Source: Plut-88900 sp963668115
GTDB taxonomy: Bacteria > Chloroflexota > Dehalococcoidia > Plut-88900
DNA length: 64,000 nucleotides
Direction: 5' to 3'
Assembly: GCA_963668115.1 (NCBI GenBank)
Contig: OY764147.1
Location: 868,001 to 932,000, forward strand
This document shows, one piece after another, positions 52,974 through 62,316 of the stretch; the first letter of the stretch is position 1; the number at the start of each line of letters is the position of its first letter. Both the position numbers and the translations under genes were made by a program. The notes below the pieces were generated by a model. That model ran no database searches. It was not told the origin of the DNA and was given only the letters and a program-made list of their open reading frames with translations.

Positions 52974-54805
52974 GCAGCGCATCCGTAGAAGAGGTCAGGA
53001 ACAGGCTCGACATCGTTGATGTCATTTCCGAGACCGTGCCGCTCAAGAAGGCGGGGCGGACGTTCAAGGCGCCCTGCCCCTTCCACAATGAACGGACTCC
53101 CTCCTTCATAGTTAATCCGGACAGACAGACCTGGCACTGCTTCGGGGCGTGCGGGGTGGGGGGCGACGTCTTCTCCTTTGTGATGAAGCGGGAGAACCTG
53201 GACTTCGGGGAGACCCTTCGCACCCTCGCCGACAAAGTAGGCGTGGTCCTCCCGACCCGCGACAAAGCCGCAGAGAGCAAATCCGACCGGCTGCTGGAGG
53301 CCAACAAGGCCGCAGCCGCCTTTTTCCAGAACCAGCTTCTGACCTCACCCGCCGCTTCCCAGGCCCGAGACTACATCCGGCAACGCGGCCTCTCGGAGCA
53401 AGCGGTGAAGGACTTTCAGGTGGGCTACTGCCCCCCGACCTCCGGCGCGCTATTCAGGCACCTGCAGAGTCTGGGATTCACCATGGACGAATGCGCCGAC
53501 GCCGGGATCGGGACCCGAAGCGAGTCGGGGGAAATACGGGACATATTCCGCGGCCGGCTTATGTTTCCTATTCGGAATCCGCGGGGTCGGGTAATAGGGT
53601 TCGGGGGGCGGGCCCTGGGAGAGTCGGGACCCAAGTACATCAACTCTCCCCAGTCGCCCATATTCGACAAGAGTGCGACCCTTTATGCGGTTGACAGGGC
53701 CCGGGACGCGGCCCGGCAAGCCGACAGGACCGTGGTTGTCGAAGGGTATATGGACGTTATCACTGCACATCAATTCGGGTTCGAAAACGTGGTCGCCTCC
53801 ATGGGCACGGCCCTCACCGAAAAGCAGGTCGACGTACTGAAGCGTCTGTCCAAGCGGATATCGCTTGCCCTGGATGCCGACACCGCCGGCCAGGAAGCCA
53901 CTCTGCGCAGCCTGAAGTCTTCGTGGCAGTCCTTCTACCGAAGCGTCCACCCGCTGCAAGGGAGCGGACGACGCCGTTTCCTGGAGGGTCCGCCTGACCA
54001 GGTAGTGGACATCGTGACCTTGCCCATGGGTGAGGATCCGGACAGCATCATCCGCAAGGACCGGGAGCGTTGGGTGAACCTCCTGGAATCTCCCAAGCCG
54101 CTTATAGACTATCTGATGGAGATTGAAGTGGGGAGAGCCAATCTTGACTCTCCCGGGGCACGGGCCACGATACTCGAGGAGTTCCGTTCGCTGCTTGTCA
54201 CAACTGACTTCCTCGACCAGGAGGTCTATGTCCGGAAGCTGGCCAACCTGATGCAAGTCACTGAGGAGGCGGTTAAAGCAGCCATAAACTCCCCATCTCC
54301 GACCCGAATGCGCCAGCCTCGGCCCCCTTCACCCTCGCGCCGCGGACAGCAAGCAGAGAATGCAAGTCCAGCGCCCCGCCGGAATGACGTGCTGGAGGAG
54401 TACGTGCTAGGACTGCTCTTGAAACACCCTCACCTGCTCTCGGAAATGGAAGGGCCCAATCCTGAATGGTTCATCAATCCCGCGAACCAGGATATCTTTC
54501 AGAGCCTGATGACAGGGGCTGCAATAGAAGACTTGGAGGAATCAGAACTGGGGGAATTGTCGGAAGCAGCAGGGCGTGTCCTAGGCGCTTATATCCAAGA
54601 AAGCTCGGATGATGAGTTGGTCCGAGGCCTGCGGGAGTGTGTATCCCGCCTGGAGAGTCGGCGGTTGAAACGGTTGAAGCAGGCAGAGGAGTCCGCCCTG
54701 GGAGACGAGGAAGCGCTGGGAGACGCTGTCGAGGCCATTCGGGGCAGGGCCCTTGCCATCAATGAGGGTCTGAAGAAGATACACACGAGGGGCACCGCCG
54801 TATAA
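52970..54805 (+). CDS. dnaG: DNA primase
   Basis: Makes RNA primers at replication forks. The 611-residue protein starts at GTG 52970. It has the N-terminal zinc-binding domain (CPFHNERTPSF and HCFGACGVGGD, with C-x3-C spacing), the TOPRIM core (GFGGRALGESGPKYINSP, VVVEGYMDVI, LALDADTAG) and a C-terminal helicase-binding region with a proline/arginine-rich linker near 475. The extra residue in the second zinc pair is slightly unusual. It is translationally coupled to dgt and followed by rpoD. Confidence 0.95.
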   Translation: MSSASVEEVRNRLDIVDVISETVPLKKAGRTFKAPCPFHNERTPSFIVNPDRQTWHCFGACGVGGDVFSFVMKRENLDFGETLRTLADKVGVVLPTRDKAAESKSDRLLEANKAAAAFFQNQLLTSPAASQARDYIRQRGLSEQAVKDFQVGYCPPTSGALFRHLQSLGFTMDECADAGIGTRSESGEIRDIFRGRLMFPIRNPRGRVIGFGGRALGESGPKYINSPQSPIFDKSATLYAVDRARDAARQADRTVVVEGYMDVITAHQFGFENVVASMGTALTEKQVDVLKRLSKRISLALDADTAGQEATLRSLKSSWQSFYRSVHPLQGSGRRRFLEGPPDQVVDIVTLPMGEDPDSIIRKDRERWVNLLESPKPLIDYLMEIEVGRANLDSPGARATILEEFRSLLVTTDFLDQEVYVRKLANLMQVTEEAVKAAINSPSPTRMRQPRPPSPSRRGQQAENASPAPRRNDVLEEYVLGLLLKHPHLLSEMEGPNPEWFINPANQDIFQSLMTGAAIEDLEESELGELSEAAGRVLGAYIQESSDDELVRGLRECVSRLESRRLKRLKQAEESALGDEEALGDAVEAIRGRALAINEGLKKIHTRGTAV

Positions 54806-54810
54806 CGGTG

Positions 54811-54816
54811 TATAAT
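54811..54816 (+). promoter_or_regulatory. Candidate -10 element before rpoD
   Basis: TATAAT preceded by TG, 24 bp ahead of the rpoD start in the dnaG-rpoD gap. No -35 is recognisable, so an internal promoter is only possible. Confidence 0.3.
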
Positions 54817-54839
54817 AGGACTCTGGACACTGGCATCAC

Positions 54840-56369
54840 ATGAACAGAAACCGAAACCCCGACGCAATGGCGGAAGAAGAGGGCCTGGATCCCGAGCAGG
54901 AGCATCGGGTCAAGACTCCCATAGTCGCCAACCTCAACGGCGGAGAGGCCGATTACCGCAAGGTAATTGGCGCTGCCATTGCCACTACCAGTGTCCTCGA
55001 CCTCCTTAATCCCGACCGGCCACACCACTCCGATGGCCCCACAAAGGTAGAAAAGGTCCTCGCGGCTGCCCAGGACACCATCGATCAGGAAATGGTCGAT
55101 GACCCGGTCCGCATGTATCTGCGGGAAATCGGCCGGGTCAGACTCCTAAGCGCACGGGATGAACGAATCCTGGCCCGACGGATGGAGGGCGGCAAGCTCA
55201 TCTCTACCATCGGAGAGAGGCTCACCGAAGAATTCGGGGCCGAGCCGTCCGCCACCGACGTAATCAACGCCATGTTGACGCACCTCGGTGCCGTCGGCCC
55301 GACCATCGACAGGATGGCATACCAGCTCGGGCTTACACCGCCGGTAACCCTCGCTCACCTCACTTCCCACCCAATCCTGCGGAACGCCATCAAGGCGGAG
55401 ATAGACTCTGAGCTGTCCACTTCCATCGGCGAGGCGGAGGAAAGAGACCCCGCGGAGGTCGACCGGGATTTGGTCGTCGTATCAGTCGAGGCCCGCATCC
55501 TGCCTGAAACAGCCCTCCAGGCCTTGGGGCCGGACACTCCACTAATAGACATCCCGGAAAGAGTGAAACACACCGGCGTAGCAGTGTCCCTGGCCACCCT
55601 CAATCCGCGTTTTCGCCGCGACCTCCACGTCCTCGAGGAAGAGGGCGGCAGGGCCCAGCGCCACCTGACGGAGGCCAACCTGCGTCTCGTGGTCAGCGTG
55701 GCAAAGAAGTACATTGGCCGGGGCATGTCGCTTCTGGACCTGATACAGGAGGGGAACATCGGCCTCATACGGGCCGTCGAAAAGTTCGACTACCGGAAGG
55801 GCTACAAGTTCAGCACCTACGCCACATGGTGGATCCGCCAGGCCATCACCCGTGCGATCGCCGACCAGGCCCGCACAATCCGCATCCCCGTCCACATGGT
55901 GGAAACCATAAACAAGCTTCTGAGGATGAGCCGACGCCTTGTGCAGGAGTACGGTCGGGAGCCGACCAGCGAGGAGATCAGCCAGGGGATGGAGATCACC
56001 CCCGAAAAGGTGCGGGACATCATCAAAATCTCCCAGGAGCCGGTGTCGCTCGAAACTCCCGTAGGCGAGGAGGACGACAGCCACCTCGGAGACTTCATCG
56101 AGGACCGATCTACCTTAGCCCCCGCCGATGCCGCTTCCCATCAGCTCCTTAAGGAGCAGGTCAACGAGGTACTGGAGACCCTGAACGGCAGAGAGAAGAA
56201 GGTCCTCCAACTCCGGTTTGGGCTGGAGGATGGGCGGAGCAGGACACTGGAAGAGGTCGGGAGGGAGTTTGGGGTAACCCGTGAACGGATCCGCCAAATA
56301 GAGGCCAAGGCCCTCCGCAAGCTCCGCCACCCGACCCGCAGCAAGAAGCTCAGGGACTTCCTGGAGTAG
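54840..56369 (+). CDS. rpoD: RNA polymerase primary sigma factor
   Basis: Primary sigma-70 of 509 residues. Region 1.2 (DPVRMYLREIGRVRLL) lies near 81-96, region 2 contains ANLRLVVSVAKKYIGRGMS and the -10-binding FSTYATWWIRQAI, region 3 follows, and region 4 ends with the -35-recognition helix VGREFGVTRERIRQIEAKAL. Region 1.1 is absent and a non-conserved insert of roughly 150 residues separates 1.2 from 2.1. Third gene of the dgt-dnaG-rpoD operon. Confidence 0.96.
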   Translation: MNRNRNPDAMAEEEGLDPEQEHRVKTPIVANLNGGEADYRKVIGAAIATTSVLDLLNPDRPHHSDGPTKVEKVLAAAQDTIDQEMVDDPVRMYLREIGRVRLLSARDERILARRMEGGKLISTIGERLTEEFGAEPSATDVINAMLTHLGAVGPTIDRMAYQLGLTPPVTLAHLTSHPILRNAIKAEIDSELSTSIGEAEERDPAEVDRDLVVVSVEARILPETALQALGPDTPLIDIPERVKHTGVAVSLATLNPRFRRDLHVLEEEGGRAQRHLTEANLRLVVSVAKKYIGRGMSLLDLIQEGNIGLIRAVEKFDYRKGYKFSTYATWWIRQAITRAIADQARTIRIPVHMVETINKLLRMSRRLVQEYGREPTSEEISQGMEITPEKVRDIIKISQEPVSLETPVGEEDDSHLGDFIEDRSTLAPADAASHQLLKEQVNEVLETLNGREKKVLQLRFGLEDGRSRTLEEVGREFGVTRERIRQIEAKALRKLRHPTRSKKLRDFLE

Positions 56370-56523
56370 TCCCTCCCTGCCCTTTGCGTTCCCACTCGAC
56401 TAGGCAGAAACAGCCACCAGCCCATAGCCTCATTGCCCTGCTCAACCCCCTCCCCTCCTCTGTCATAGCGTATCCGCACTCCCACATTACCACTCGCATA
56501 TCTCCTGTTAAGGACCGCGAGCT

Positions 56524-57429
56524 TTGAACATCCTCAAGGACCCGCGACTGGATATCAGGTTCCTCCCGACTCTCGTAATCCGCACGGTCAAGGAGCTCGG
56601 TGACGACGACGCCACCCACATGGCGGCCGGGGTCGCCTACTACGCCCTTTTCTCCCTTTTCCCCTTGCTATTAGGCGTCATAGCCATCATTGGCATGGCA
56701 TCCAAAACAGCTTCAACGCGCCGCAGCATACTAGAGTGGACATCCGACAACTTCCCCGGCGCAGGCGACCTCATCTCCGACAACATTGTGGCGTCCGTTG
56801 AGGCGTCGGGTTCCCTGGGGGCGATCTCTATAGTCGGGCTACTCTGGGCTGGAAGCGCCATATTCGGAGCGATCACGAAGGCGGTAAACCGGGCCTGGGA
56901 TATCCAGGAAGATCGACCCTTCGTTAAAAACAAGATAATGCAGCTTACGATGGCCGTGGGAGTCGCCATTCTCTTCGCTCTTGCCATTGCCAGCGCGTCC
57001 ATAGCCCAGGCTGCGGGTCGATTGGAAGACTCCGAGGCCTTTCTGCTGGGCCAAGCAGACGAGGTCTCGGGGCTGGTGCTTTTTCGCATCCTGTCTTTCG
57101 CGGCCAACCTGGCCATTTTCCTCACGCTATACAAGGTGCTGCCCAATACCGTGACCTACTGGCGACACATTTGGCCCGGGGCCCTTGTCGCCGCGCTCCT
57201 GTTTGAAGGAGGCAAGTACGTATTCGTCTTCTATCTCGACAATTTCGCCACCTTCAACGCAGTGTACGGTTCCATAGGTTCCGTCATCGCCCTGTTGCTC
57301 TGGGCTTACGTGAGCGCTTTCATACTGATCCTCGGGGCAGAGCTCAGCTCCGAATACGGCAGGATGATGCAGGGCGTTGAGAGAGGCCGGCACACAGGGC
57401 GCAAATCCGGGACAGGTAGAGTCTTTTAG
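56524..57429 (+). CDS. YihY/virulence factor BrkB family membrane protein
   Basis: A 301-residue inner-membrane protein with about six hydrophobic segments. The family landmarks are the early AAGVAYYALFSLFPLLLG, a central WAGSAIFGAITKAVNRAW and the late LLLWAYVSAFILILGAELSSEYGR. Once annotated as ribonuclease BN, the family is now seen as membrane proteins, possibly transporters, of unknown function. It starts at TTG 56524. It is followed at 3 bp by the UDG gene, suggesting co-transcription. Confidence 0.9.
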   Translation: MNILKDPRLDIRFLPTLVIRTVKELGDDDATHMAAGVAYYALFSLFPLLLGVIAIIGMASKTASTRRSILEWTSDNFPGAGDLISDNIVASVEASGSLGAISIVGLLWAGSAIFGAITKAVNRAWDIQEDRPFVKNKIMQLTMAVGVAILFALAIASASIAQAAGRLEDSEAFLLGQADEVSGLVLFRILSFAANLAIFLTLYKVLPNTVTYWRHIWPGALVAALLFEGGKYVFVFYLDNFATFNAVYGSIGSVIALLLWAYVSAFILILGAELSSEYGRMMQGVERGRHTGRKSGTGRVF

Positions 57430-57432
57430 CCC

Positions 57433-58119
57433 ATGGAATCGCTACAAGAACTGAACGAGCGCATAGTCTCTTGCACCCGGTGCCCGAGGCTCATCCATTG
57501 GTGCCGGGACGTGGCCGTCAAGAAACGCCGTATGTACATGGACTGGGACTATTGGGGAAAGCCGGTGCCCGGGTTCGGGGACCCGGAGGCCAGGGTCCTG
57601 GTCATCGGGCTGGCGCCCGCAGCCCACGGCGCCAACCGCACCGGTCGGCTGTTCACCGGCGACGATAGCGGAAACTGGCTTTACAACGCACTGTACCGCC
57701 AGGGCTGGGCCAACCAACCAAACGCTACCCATCGGGGCGACGGCATGACGCTCACCGACGCATACATCACCGCCGCCGCACGATGTGCCCCACCCCAGAA
57801 CCGCCCAACACCCGAGGAGCTGGCCAACTGCATCCCCTATTTGGATGCGGAACTGGACCTTCTGAAGAGGCTGGAAGTCGTGATAGCCCTCGGAGGGGTG
57901 GCCTTTGACCGATTTCTGAGGCTTTGGAAGAGTCGTGGGAACGATATTCCGGCACCCAAGCCGCGGTTCGGGCACAACGTAGTCTACGATCTGTCAACAG
58001 ATTTGAAACTGGTCGGGTGCTATCATCCGAGCCGCCAGAACACGAATACGGGCAAGCTGACCCGCGAGATGCTCGATGAGGCTTTTGCTACGGCCAAGTC
58101 GCTTCTCAGGAATCCCTGA
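57433..58119 (+). CDS. Family 5 uracil-DNA glycosylase (UdgB type)
   Basis: A 228-residue iron-sulphur uracil-DNA glycosylase that removes uracil and other deaminated bases. The catalytic motif region GLAPAAHGANRTGR lies near 58-71 with FTGDDSGNWL after it, and the second motif is HPSRQNTNTGKLT near 195-207. Cysteines in SCTRCPRL, WCRD and AARCAPP are the likely 4Fe-4S ligands. The first motif has Ala at the position that is Asp/Asn in families 1 and 4, as expected for family 5. Confidence 0.92.
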   Translation: MESLQELNERIVSCTRCPRLIHWCRDVAVKKRRMYMDWDYWGKPVPGFGDPEARVLVIGLAPAAHGANRTGRLFTGDDSGNWLYNALYRQGWANQPNATHRGDGMTLTDAYITAAARCAPPQNRPTPEELANCIPYLDAELDLLKRLEVVIALGGVAFDRFLRLWKSRGNDIPAPKPRFGHNVVYDLSTDLKLVGCYHPSRQNTNTGKLTREMLDEAFATAKSLLRNP

Positions 58120-58135
58120 TCCAGTCGCAACGCTG

Positions 58136-58141
58136 TATAAT
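58136..58141 (+). promoter_or_regulatory. Candidate -10 element for lysA
   Basis: TATAAT 36 bp upstream of the lysA ATG, in the gap after the UDG gene. The -35 is not evident. Confidence 0.3.
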
Positions 58142-58176
58142 TCCCGCTGACTTTCAACCACCTTGAGGCTTAATTC

Positions 58177-59478
58177 ATGACTCACGGCAACCTTTCCACC
58201 TTCCCTTCTACAACTTTCGTCAACGAAAAGGACCACCTGTCCATAGGCGGCTGCGACCTTGTAGACCTGGCCGAGGAATTCGGCACACCGCTTTACCTGT
58301 TCGACGAGGACACCCTGCGGGACATGTGCGCGCAGTTCCGGGACGAGTTCGCCTCCCGCTATCCCGACTCCCAGGTACTGTACGCAAGCAAGGCATACAT
58401 CAACCCTTCCCTGGCCCGGATATTCGGCGAGGAAGGCCTAGGGCTTGACGTTGTATCCGGCGGAGAGCTTGCCGTCGCGCAGGCCGCAGACTTCAACGCC
58501 GAACTGGTCTACTTTCACGGCAACAACAAGGGCCCCGAGGAACTGGAGGCCGCCCTGGACTGGGGCATAGGGCGCGTGGTAGTGGACAATCCGAGGGAGA
58601 TGGACCTGCTCAACGAGATGGCCGGCGCCCGAGGCAAGGTGCAGGACATACTCATCCGGGTTTCGCCGGGCGTCGATCCTCACACCCATAGCCATACCAC
58701 GACCGGAATACTGGACAGCAAGTTCGGCATACCCATCGAGACGGGGCTTGCGGAGCAGGCGGTTCAGCAGGCCATGTCGACCCCGAATCTCAGGCTCGTG
58801 GGCTTGCACTTCCACCTCGGGTCTCCCATCTACGAAATCGAGCCTTACACCAAGGCCATAGACGTGACCATGTCCTTTGCAGCGGAGATGCAGGACCGCC
58901 ACGGCCTGGAGTTGAAGGAGTTCAGCCCCGGTGGCGGTTTTGCAATCCAGTACACAGCCGACGAACCGCCGCCCGAGGTCTCCGAGTACGCTGCGGCGAT
59001 AACCTCGGCAATCCTGGAGCGCACCCAAACTCCGCCCCGACTCCTCATCGAGCCGGGACGGGCGATTGCGGGTCGGGCGGGGGTGGCCTTGTACAGCGTC
59101 GGGACCACCAAGGACGTGCCCGGCATCCGCAAGTACGTGTCCGTGGACGGCGGCATGGGCGACAACATCAGGCCCGCCATCTACGGGTCTCGCTACGAGG
59201 CTGTTGTCGCCAACCGGGCCTCAGCGCCCCCGGAAGAGACGGTGACGATTGCCGGCAAGTTCTGCGAGTCCGGGGACATCTTAGTTGAAAACGTGCAGCT
59301 TCCGGTCGTGGGGAGCAGCGATCTGATCGCCATACCGGCCTCGGGAGCGTACTGCCTAGCCATGGCCTCCAACTACAACGCCGCTCCCCGACCCCCCATA
59401 GTCCTCGTCAAGGACGGCGAGACCCGGCTGATCCGGCGCCGCGAGACCTTCCAGGACCTCATGCTTTGCGATCTCTGA
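58177..59478 (+). CDS. lysA: Diaminopimelate decarboxylase
   Basis: PLP enzyme for the last step of lysine synthesis, decarboxylating meso-diaminopimelate. The 433-residue alanine-racemase-fold protein has the PLP lysine in YASKAYINP near 68, the glycine-rich phosphate site FSPGGGFAIQY near 248 and the catalytic FCESGDIL cysteine segment near 363; GPIETG-like specificity is not resolved. The 3' end overlaps the holB start by 13 bp. Confidence 0.93.
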   Translation: MTHGNLSTFPSTTFVNEKDHLSIGGCDLVDLAEEFGTPLYLFDEDTLRDMCAQFRDEFASRYPDSQVLYASKAYINPSLARIFGEEGLGLDVVSGGELAVAQAADFNAELVYFHGNNKGPEELEAALDWGIGRVVVDNPREMDLLNEMAGARGKVQDILIRVSPGVDPHTHSHTTTGILDSKFGIPIETGLAEQAVQQAMSTPNLRLVGLHFHLGSPIYEIEPYTKAIDVTMSFAAEMQDRHGLELKEFSPGGGFAIQYTADEPPPEVSEYAAAITSAILERTQTPPRLLIEPGRAIAGRAGVALYSVGTTKDVPGIRKYVSVDGGMGDNIRPAIYGSRYEAVVANRASAPPEETVTIAGKFCESGDILVENVQLPVVGSSDLIAIPASGAYCLAMASNYNAAPRPPIVLVKDGETRLIRRRETFQDLMLCDL

Positions 59479-60509
59479 TCGGCGCAGAGGCGCCTCGCAT
59501 TTACGGGCAGGACGGTGTCCTGAAATTGCTGCACACCGCATCCGGCGCCGACAGACTCGCCCACGCCTACCTGCTGGTCGGGCCTCCGCACGTGGGGAAG
59601 ATGACGGTGGCCCTTTACCTGGCACAGTTGGTCAACTGCGAAGACCCGGAAAGCGGTTCCTGCCAGACCTGCGGCCAGTGCATGCGAATCGCCTCGGGGC
59701 ATCACGCGGACGTACAGGTTTTGGGGTTGCCTACCAATGACGATGGCGCCCTCGGCACTCAGATTCGCATAGAGCAGGTCCGGGAGCTCCGCAAGCAGGC
59801 CAGTCTTCGTCCTTACGAAGGCCGGACACGGGTCTTCATCCTGCAGGACTCCGAGCTTCTGACCAACGAGGCCGCCAACAGCCTGCTCAAATATCTCGAA
59901 GAGCCGCCCCCGGGCGTCCTGCTGGTCCTCCTAACGGCCGATGAAGACGCCCTGCTACCGACCGTTCTCTCCCGCTGCCAGCGCATCGAGCTCAGACCAA
60001 TGTCCATCAGCGACTTGCAGGAGGTCCTGAATTCCGACTTCAGCGTCGATGAGGATCGTGCGGGTCTGATAGCCCGACTCTCGGGCGGGTGTCCCGGCTG
60101 GGCGATCTCGGCATGCCGGGAGCAGGGCATCCTTGACGGTCGGCTGGATGCTCTCGGCGAGCAAGCATCATTGGCGGAGGGCGACCTGCCCAGCCGGTTC
60201 CGCTTTGCCAACTCCCTGGGCAGTGCATTCTACAGGGACAGGCCTCGGGTGAGGGAGGTCCTGGACCTCTGCCAGTCCTGGTGGATGGACTTGCTGCTCT
60301 TCACAGCCGGAGTTCCCGACCAGGCCGTCAATATCCACTTGGCCGAAAAGCTGGAGGCCCAGTCCCGCAACCTGACCCTACCCCAAACCCACGCCTTTCT
60401 CAACGACCTTACGCGCGCCAGGGACATGCTGGAACGCAACGTGATACCCCGGCTGGCGCTTGAATGGCTGATGCTCAAGATGCCCGTTCCGGGCGGGCAG
60501 GCCGCATAG
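59466..60509 (+). CDS. holB: DNA polymerase III subunit delta'
   Basis: Clamp-loader subunit of 347 residues. It has LAHAYLLVGPPHVGKMT near 32-48 (a P-loop), a zinc-binding cluster around CQTCGQC near 64-70, LLKYLEEPPPGVLLVLL near 140 and a sensor-1-like SRCQRIEL segment. The TTG start lies within the end of lysA. A short PSP1-like gene follows 8 bp later, an arrangement common for delta' genes. Confidence 0.92.
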   Translation: MRSLIGAEAPRIYGQDGVLKLLHTASGADRLAHAYLLVGPPHVGKMTVALYLAQLVNCEDPESGSCQTCGQCMRIASGHHADVQVLGLPTNDDGALGTQIRIEQVRELRKQASLRPYEGRTRVFILQDSELLTNEAANSLLKYLEEPPPGVLLVLLTADEDALLPTVLSRCQRIELRPMSISDLQEVLNSDFSVDEDRAGLIARLSGGCPGWAISACREQGILDGRLDALGEQASLAEGDLPSRFRFANSLGSAFYRDRPRVREVLDLCQSWWMDLLLFTAGVPDQAVNIHLAEKLEAQSRNLTLPQTHAFLNDLTRARDMLERNVIPRLALEWLMLKMPVPGGQAA

Positions 60510-60517
60510 GAGACACC

Positions 60518-60760
60518 GTGGCATCTATCGCAGGGGTAAGGCTGAGGCGCTCGGGGCCGGTGCTGTACTACGACGCAAGCGCCGTGGAAATCAGCGTCAA
60601 CGACTTCGTGGTGGTGGAAACCAACGATGGAGACCGACTGGGTCGGGTTGCCTTTACCCCCGACCAGCTTCTGCTCATACAACTGAGAGAATATGCAGGA
60701 TCCATCCTAAGGGTGGCGACGGAGGAGGACCTGAAGGAGCGGGGCTCGGTGCTCCTTTGA
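60518..60760 (+). CDS. Short PSP1-like protein (N-terminal half only)
   Basis: An 80-residue protein at GTG 60518 with AGGAG just upstream. It matches the beginning of PSP1-family proteins usually encoded after holB: AGVRLRRSGPVLYYD, then DFVVVETNDGDRLGRV and the ILRVATEEDLKE segment. The conserved C-terminal PSP1 domain is absent; the gene stops and a convergent HNH gene begins 8 bp later. It is either a truncated gene or a naturally short form. PSP1 proteins are poorly understood. Confidence 0.7.
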   Translation: MASIAGVRLRRSGPVLYYDASAVEISVNDFVVVETNDGDRLGRVAFTPDQLLLIQLREYAGSILRVATEEDLKERGSVLL

Positions 60761-60767
60761 GGCGGGA

Positions 60768-61286
60768 TCAGGCCGGCACGAACTTCCGCCATTCCTCTCT
60801 CGTATTCAGGTAGGGCCCCAGGTCCCGGTACCTTCTTGAAGGCGGCCTGACAGGCTTTCTTCTGAGCTTCATTCCCGCCTGTTCGGGGGTGCGGCCGGCC
60901 TTTCGGAGATTGCAGGGGACGCAGGCGCTCACGACGTTTTCCCAGGTGTGCATACCTCCGGCCCGACGCGGCACTACGTGGTCCAGGGTCAGGTTGGGGA
61001 CCTGCTTCGCGCAGTACTGGCAGAAGTGCTTGTCCCTGACGAAGACCTCCCGCCTGGAAAGGCGAGGCGGCAACATGGGACGCTTGATCATGTGGCCTAG
61101 CCTGATGACAGAAGGGAGGTCGAAGAGGGCCTCCGCGCTGCGATATTCGCCCCTGCCGTTTTCGAGGGTCTCGGCCTTGCCCTTGAGCAGAAGCACGACG
61201 GCGCGCCGCATGTTGCAGACGTTGAGGGGTTCGTAGTTCTGGTTGAGAACCAGAACGGCCTTATTGACCGGTATAGTGCGAGCCAT
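60768..61286 (-). CDS. HNH endonuclease
   Basis: A 172-residue HNH-family protein. The NQNYEPLNVCNMRRAV N-terminus and the core RDKHFCQYCAKQVPNLTLDHVVPRRAGG followed by WENVVSACVPCNLRK match bacterial HNH endonucleases with two CxxC zinc motifs and the DHV catalytic segment. Such proteins are usually stand-alone chromosomal nucleases of unknown role, not part of a restriction system. No methyltransferase or mobile gene lies beside it. Confidence 0.9.
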   Translation of the reverse strand: MARTIPVNKAVLVLNQNYEPLNVCNMRRAVVLLLKGKAETLENGRGEYRSAEALFDLPSVIRLGHMIKRPMLPPRLSRREVFVRDKHFCQYCAKQVPNLTLDHVVPRRAGGMHTWENVVSACVPCNLRKAGRTPEQAGMKLRRKPVRPPSRRYRDLGPYLNTREEWRKFVPA

Positions 61287-61315
61287 TCGCTAAGGGCGGA
61301 CTCCAAATTAGGCCG

Positions 61316-62002
61316 CTAGGGAGGACGGGGTGATTCTAACACACCACGCTGCTTCCTCTGCAACCAACCCCGGACCCCGGCCAGCATCATCAGCCATGCG
61401 CCACCCATGACCAGCGCTCCTGCTGCATCGCTGGGCCAGTGGACGCCGAGGTAGACGCGGGACATGGCCATAGCCGCTACCAGCAGGACGAGTGCGCACT
61501 GGGCCACCCTGGCCGGAACGGCATACCGTCCACCGATCCCCGACAGGACTATCGCCAGGCCGCCGAAGCAGACGACGGCGAACACTACGTGGCCGCTGGG
61601 GAAGCCGTAGGTCGTGAGGTCTTCGTGTACGTCAAGGAGCATGGGGTCGGGGCGGGGGCTTGCGACTATGCGCTTGACGGCCCAGTTGACGCCCGCGGCC
61701 ATCGCCACGAAGGCTACGAATAGCCCTGCATCGGACTTGCGGCCCAAGATGAACAGGGCCGTACCCAGGCATACCGTGATAACCGATCCCGGGACCCACC
61801 ACCTCACCGCCGACACTCCCCTCATCAACTCGTCAAAGAGGGGCAGGGGTATGGACTGGACCCATCGGGCGACGGGGAGGTCTCCGGGGAAGCGGTCCAA
61901 GCTCGCGGCGGTCACCGACATCCCCACCGAGGCCGCAAGCAGCAGCATGAAGATCAAGGCGAGCGGCCTGGCCGGGGCGAGACGTAGAGGGACGAGCCGC
62001 AC
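61316..62002 (-). CDS. PAP2-family phosphatase
   Basis: A 228-residue membrane protein of the phosphatidic acid phosphatase type 2 family. The three-part active site is complete: KRIVASPRPDP near 122-132, YGFPSGHVVFA near 145-155 and SRVYLGVHWPSD near 195-206. About five or six hydrophobic segments surround it. Likely substrates are lipid phosphates such as phosphatidate or undecaprenyl diphosphate. The GTG start at 62002 follows the BrnA-like gene by 5 bp; ATG further in is possible. Confidence 0.88.
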   Translation of the reverse strand: MRLVPLRLAPARPLALIFMLLLAASVGMSVTAASLDRFPGDLPVARWVQSIPLPLFDELMRGVSAVRWWVPGSVITVCLGTALFILGRKSDAGLFVAFVAMAAGVNWAVKRIVASPRPDPMLLDVHEDLTTYGFPSGHVVFAVVCFGGLAIVLSGIGGRYAVPARVAQCALVLLVAAMAMSRVYLGVHWPSDAAGALVMGGAWLMMLAGVRGWLQRKQRGVLESPRPP

Positions 62003-62007
62003 CTCCG

Positions 62008-62316
62008 CTAGAGGCCGATGACGGACTTGCGCAGAGCTTCGTTGAGCCTGGTCTGCCAGCCCCGCCCGGTACTTCGGAAGTGGGCCACGATGTCGGAGTC
62101 GAGCCGTACGGTGACCTTCTCCTTGGTTGGCGCCTTCTGCTTGCCGCGCCCGGGCCGGTGCCGCTCCACGAGGTGGGGCATAACTTCTATGACAGGACGA
62201 AAAGGAGTTGTAATCTCCCAGTGCGCCGAGTCCTCGGAGTCTTCGGCGATCTGGCGTTGTATCTCTGCCTCTTCTTCATCGGTCGGGCTGATATGGTTTG
62301 GCTTAAGTTCCGGCAT
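62008..62316 (-). CDS. BrnA-like antitoxin without adjacent toxin
   Basis: A 102-residue protein from ATG 62316. The start MPELKPNHISPTDEEEAE and the C-terminal ribbon-helix-helix-like part (VTVRLDSDIVAHFRSTG, then GWQTRLNEALRKS) match BrnA antitoxins, which repress their own promoter and neutralise the BrnT RNase. No BrnT gene precedes it: the 150 bp upstream to ffh are non-coding. It may be an orphan antitoxin acting as a DNA-binding regulator. Longer in-frame starts (62331, 62445) are less likely. Confidence 0.75.
   Translation of the reverse strand: MPELKPNHISPTDEEEAEIQRQIAEDSEDSAHWEITTPFRPVIEVMPHLVERHRPGRGKQKAPTKEKVTVRLDSDIVAHFRSTGRGWQTRLNEALRKSVIGL

Noticed and set aside
60768..61286. 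HNH nuclease as part of a restriction or phage-defence system
   Set aside because: No methyltransferase, helicase or phage gene adjoins it; neighbours are replication and membrane genes.
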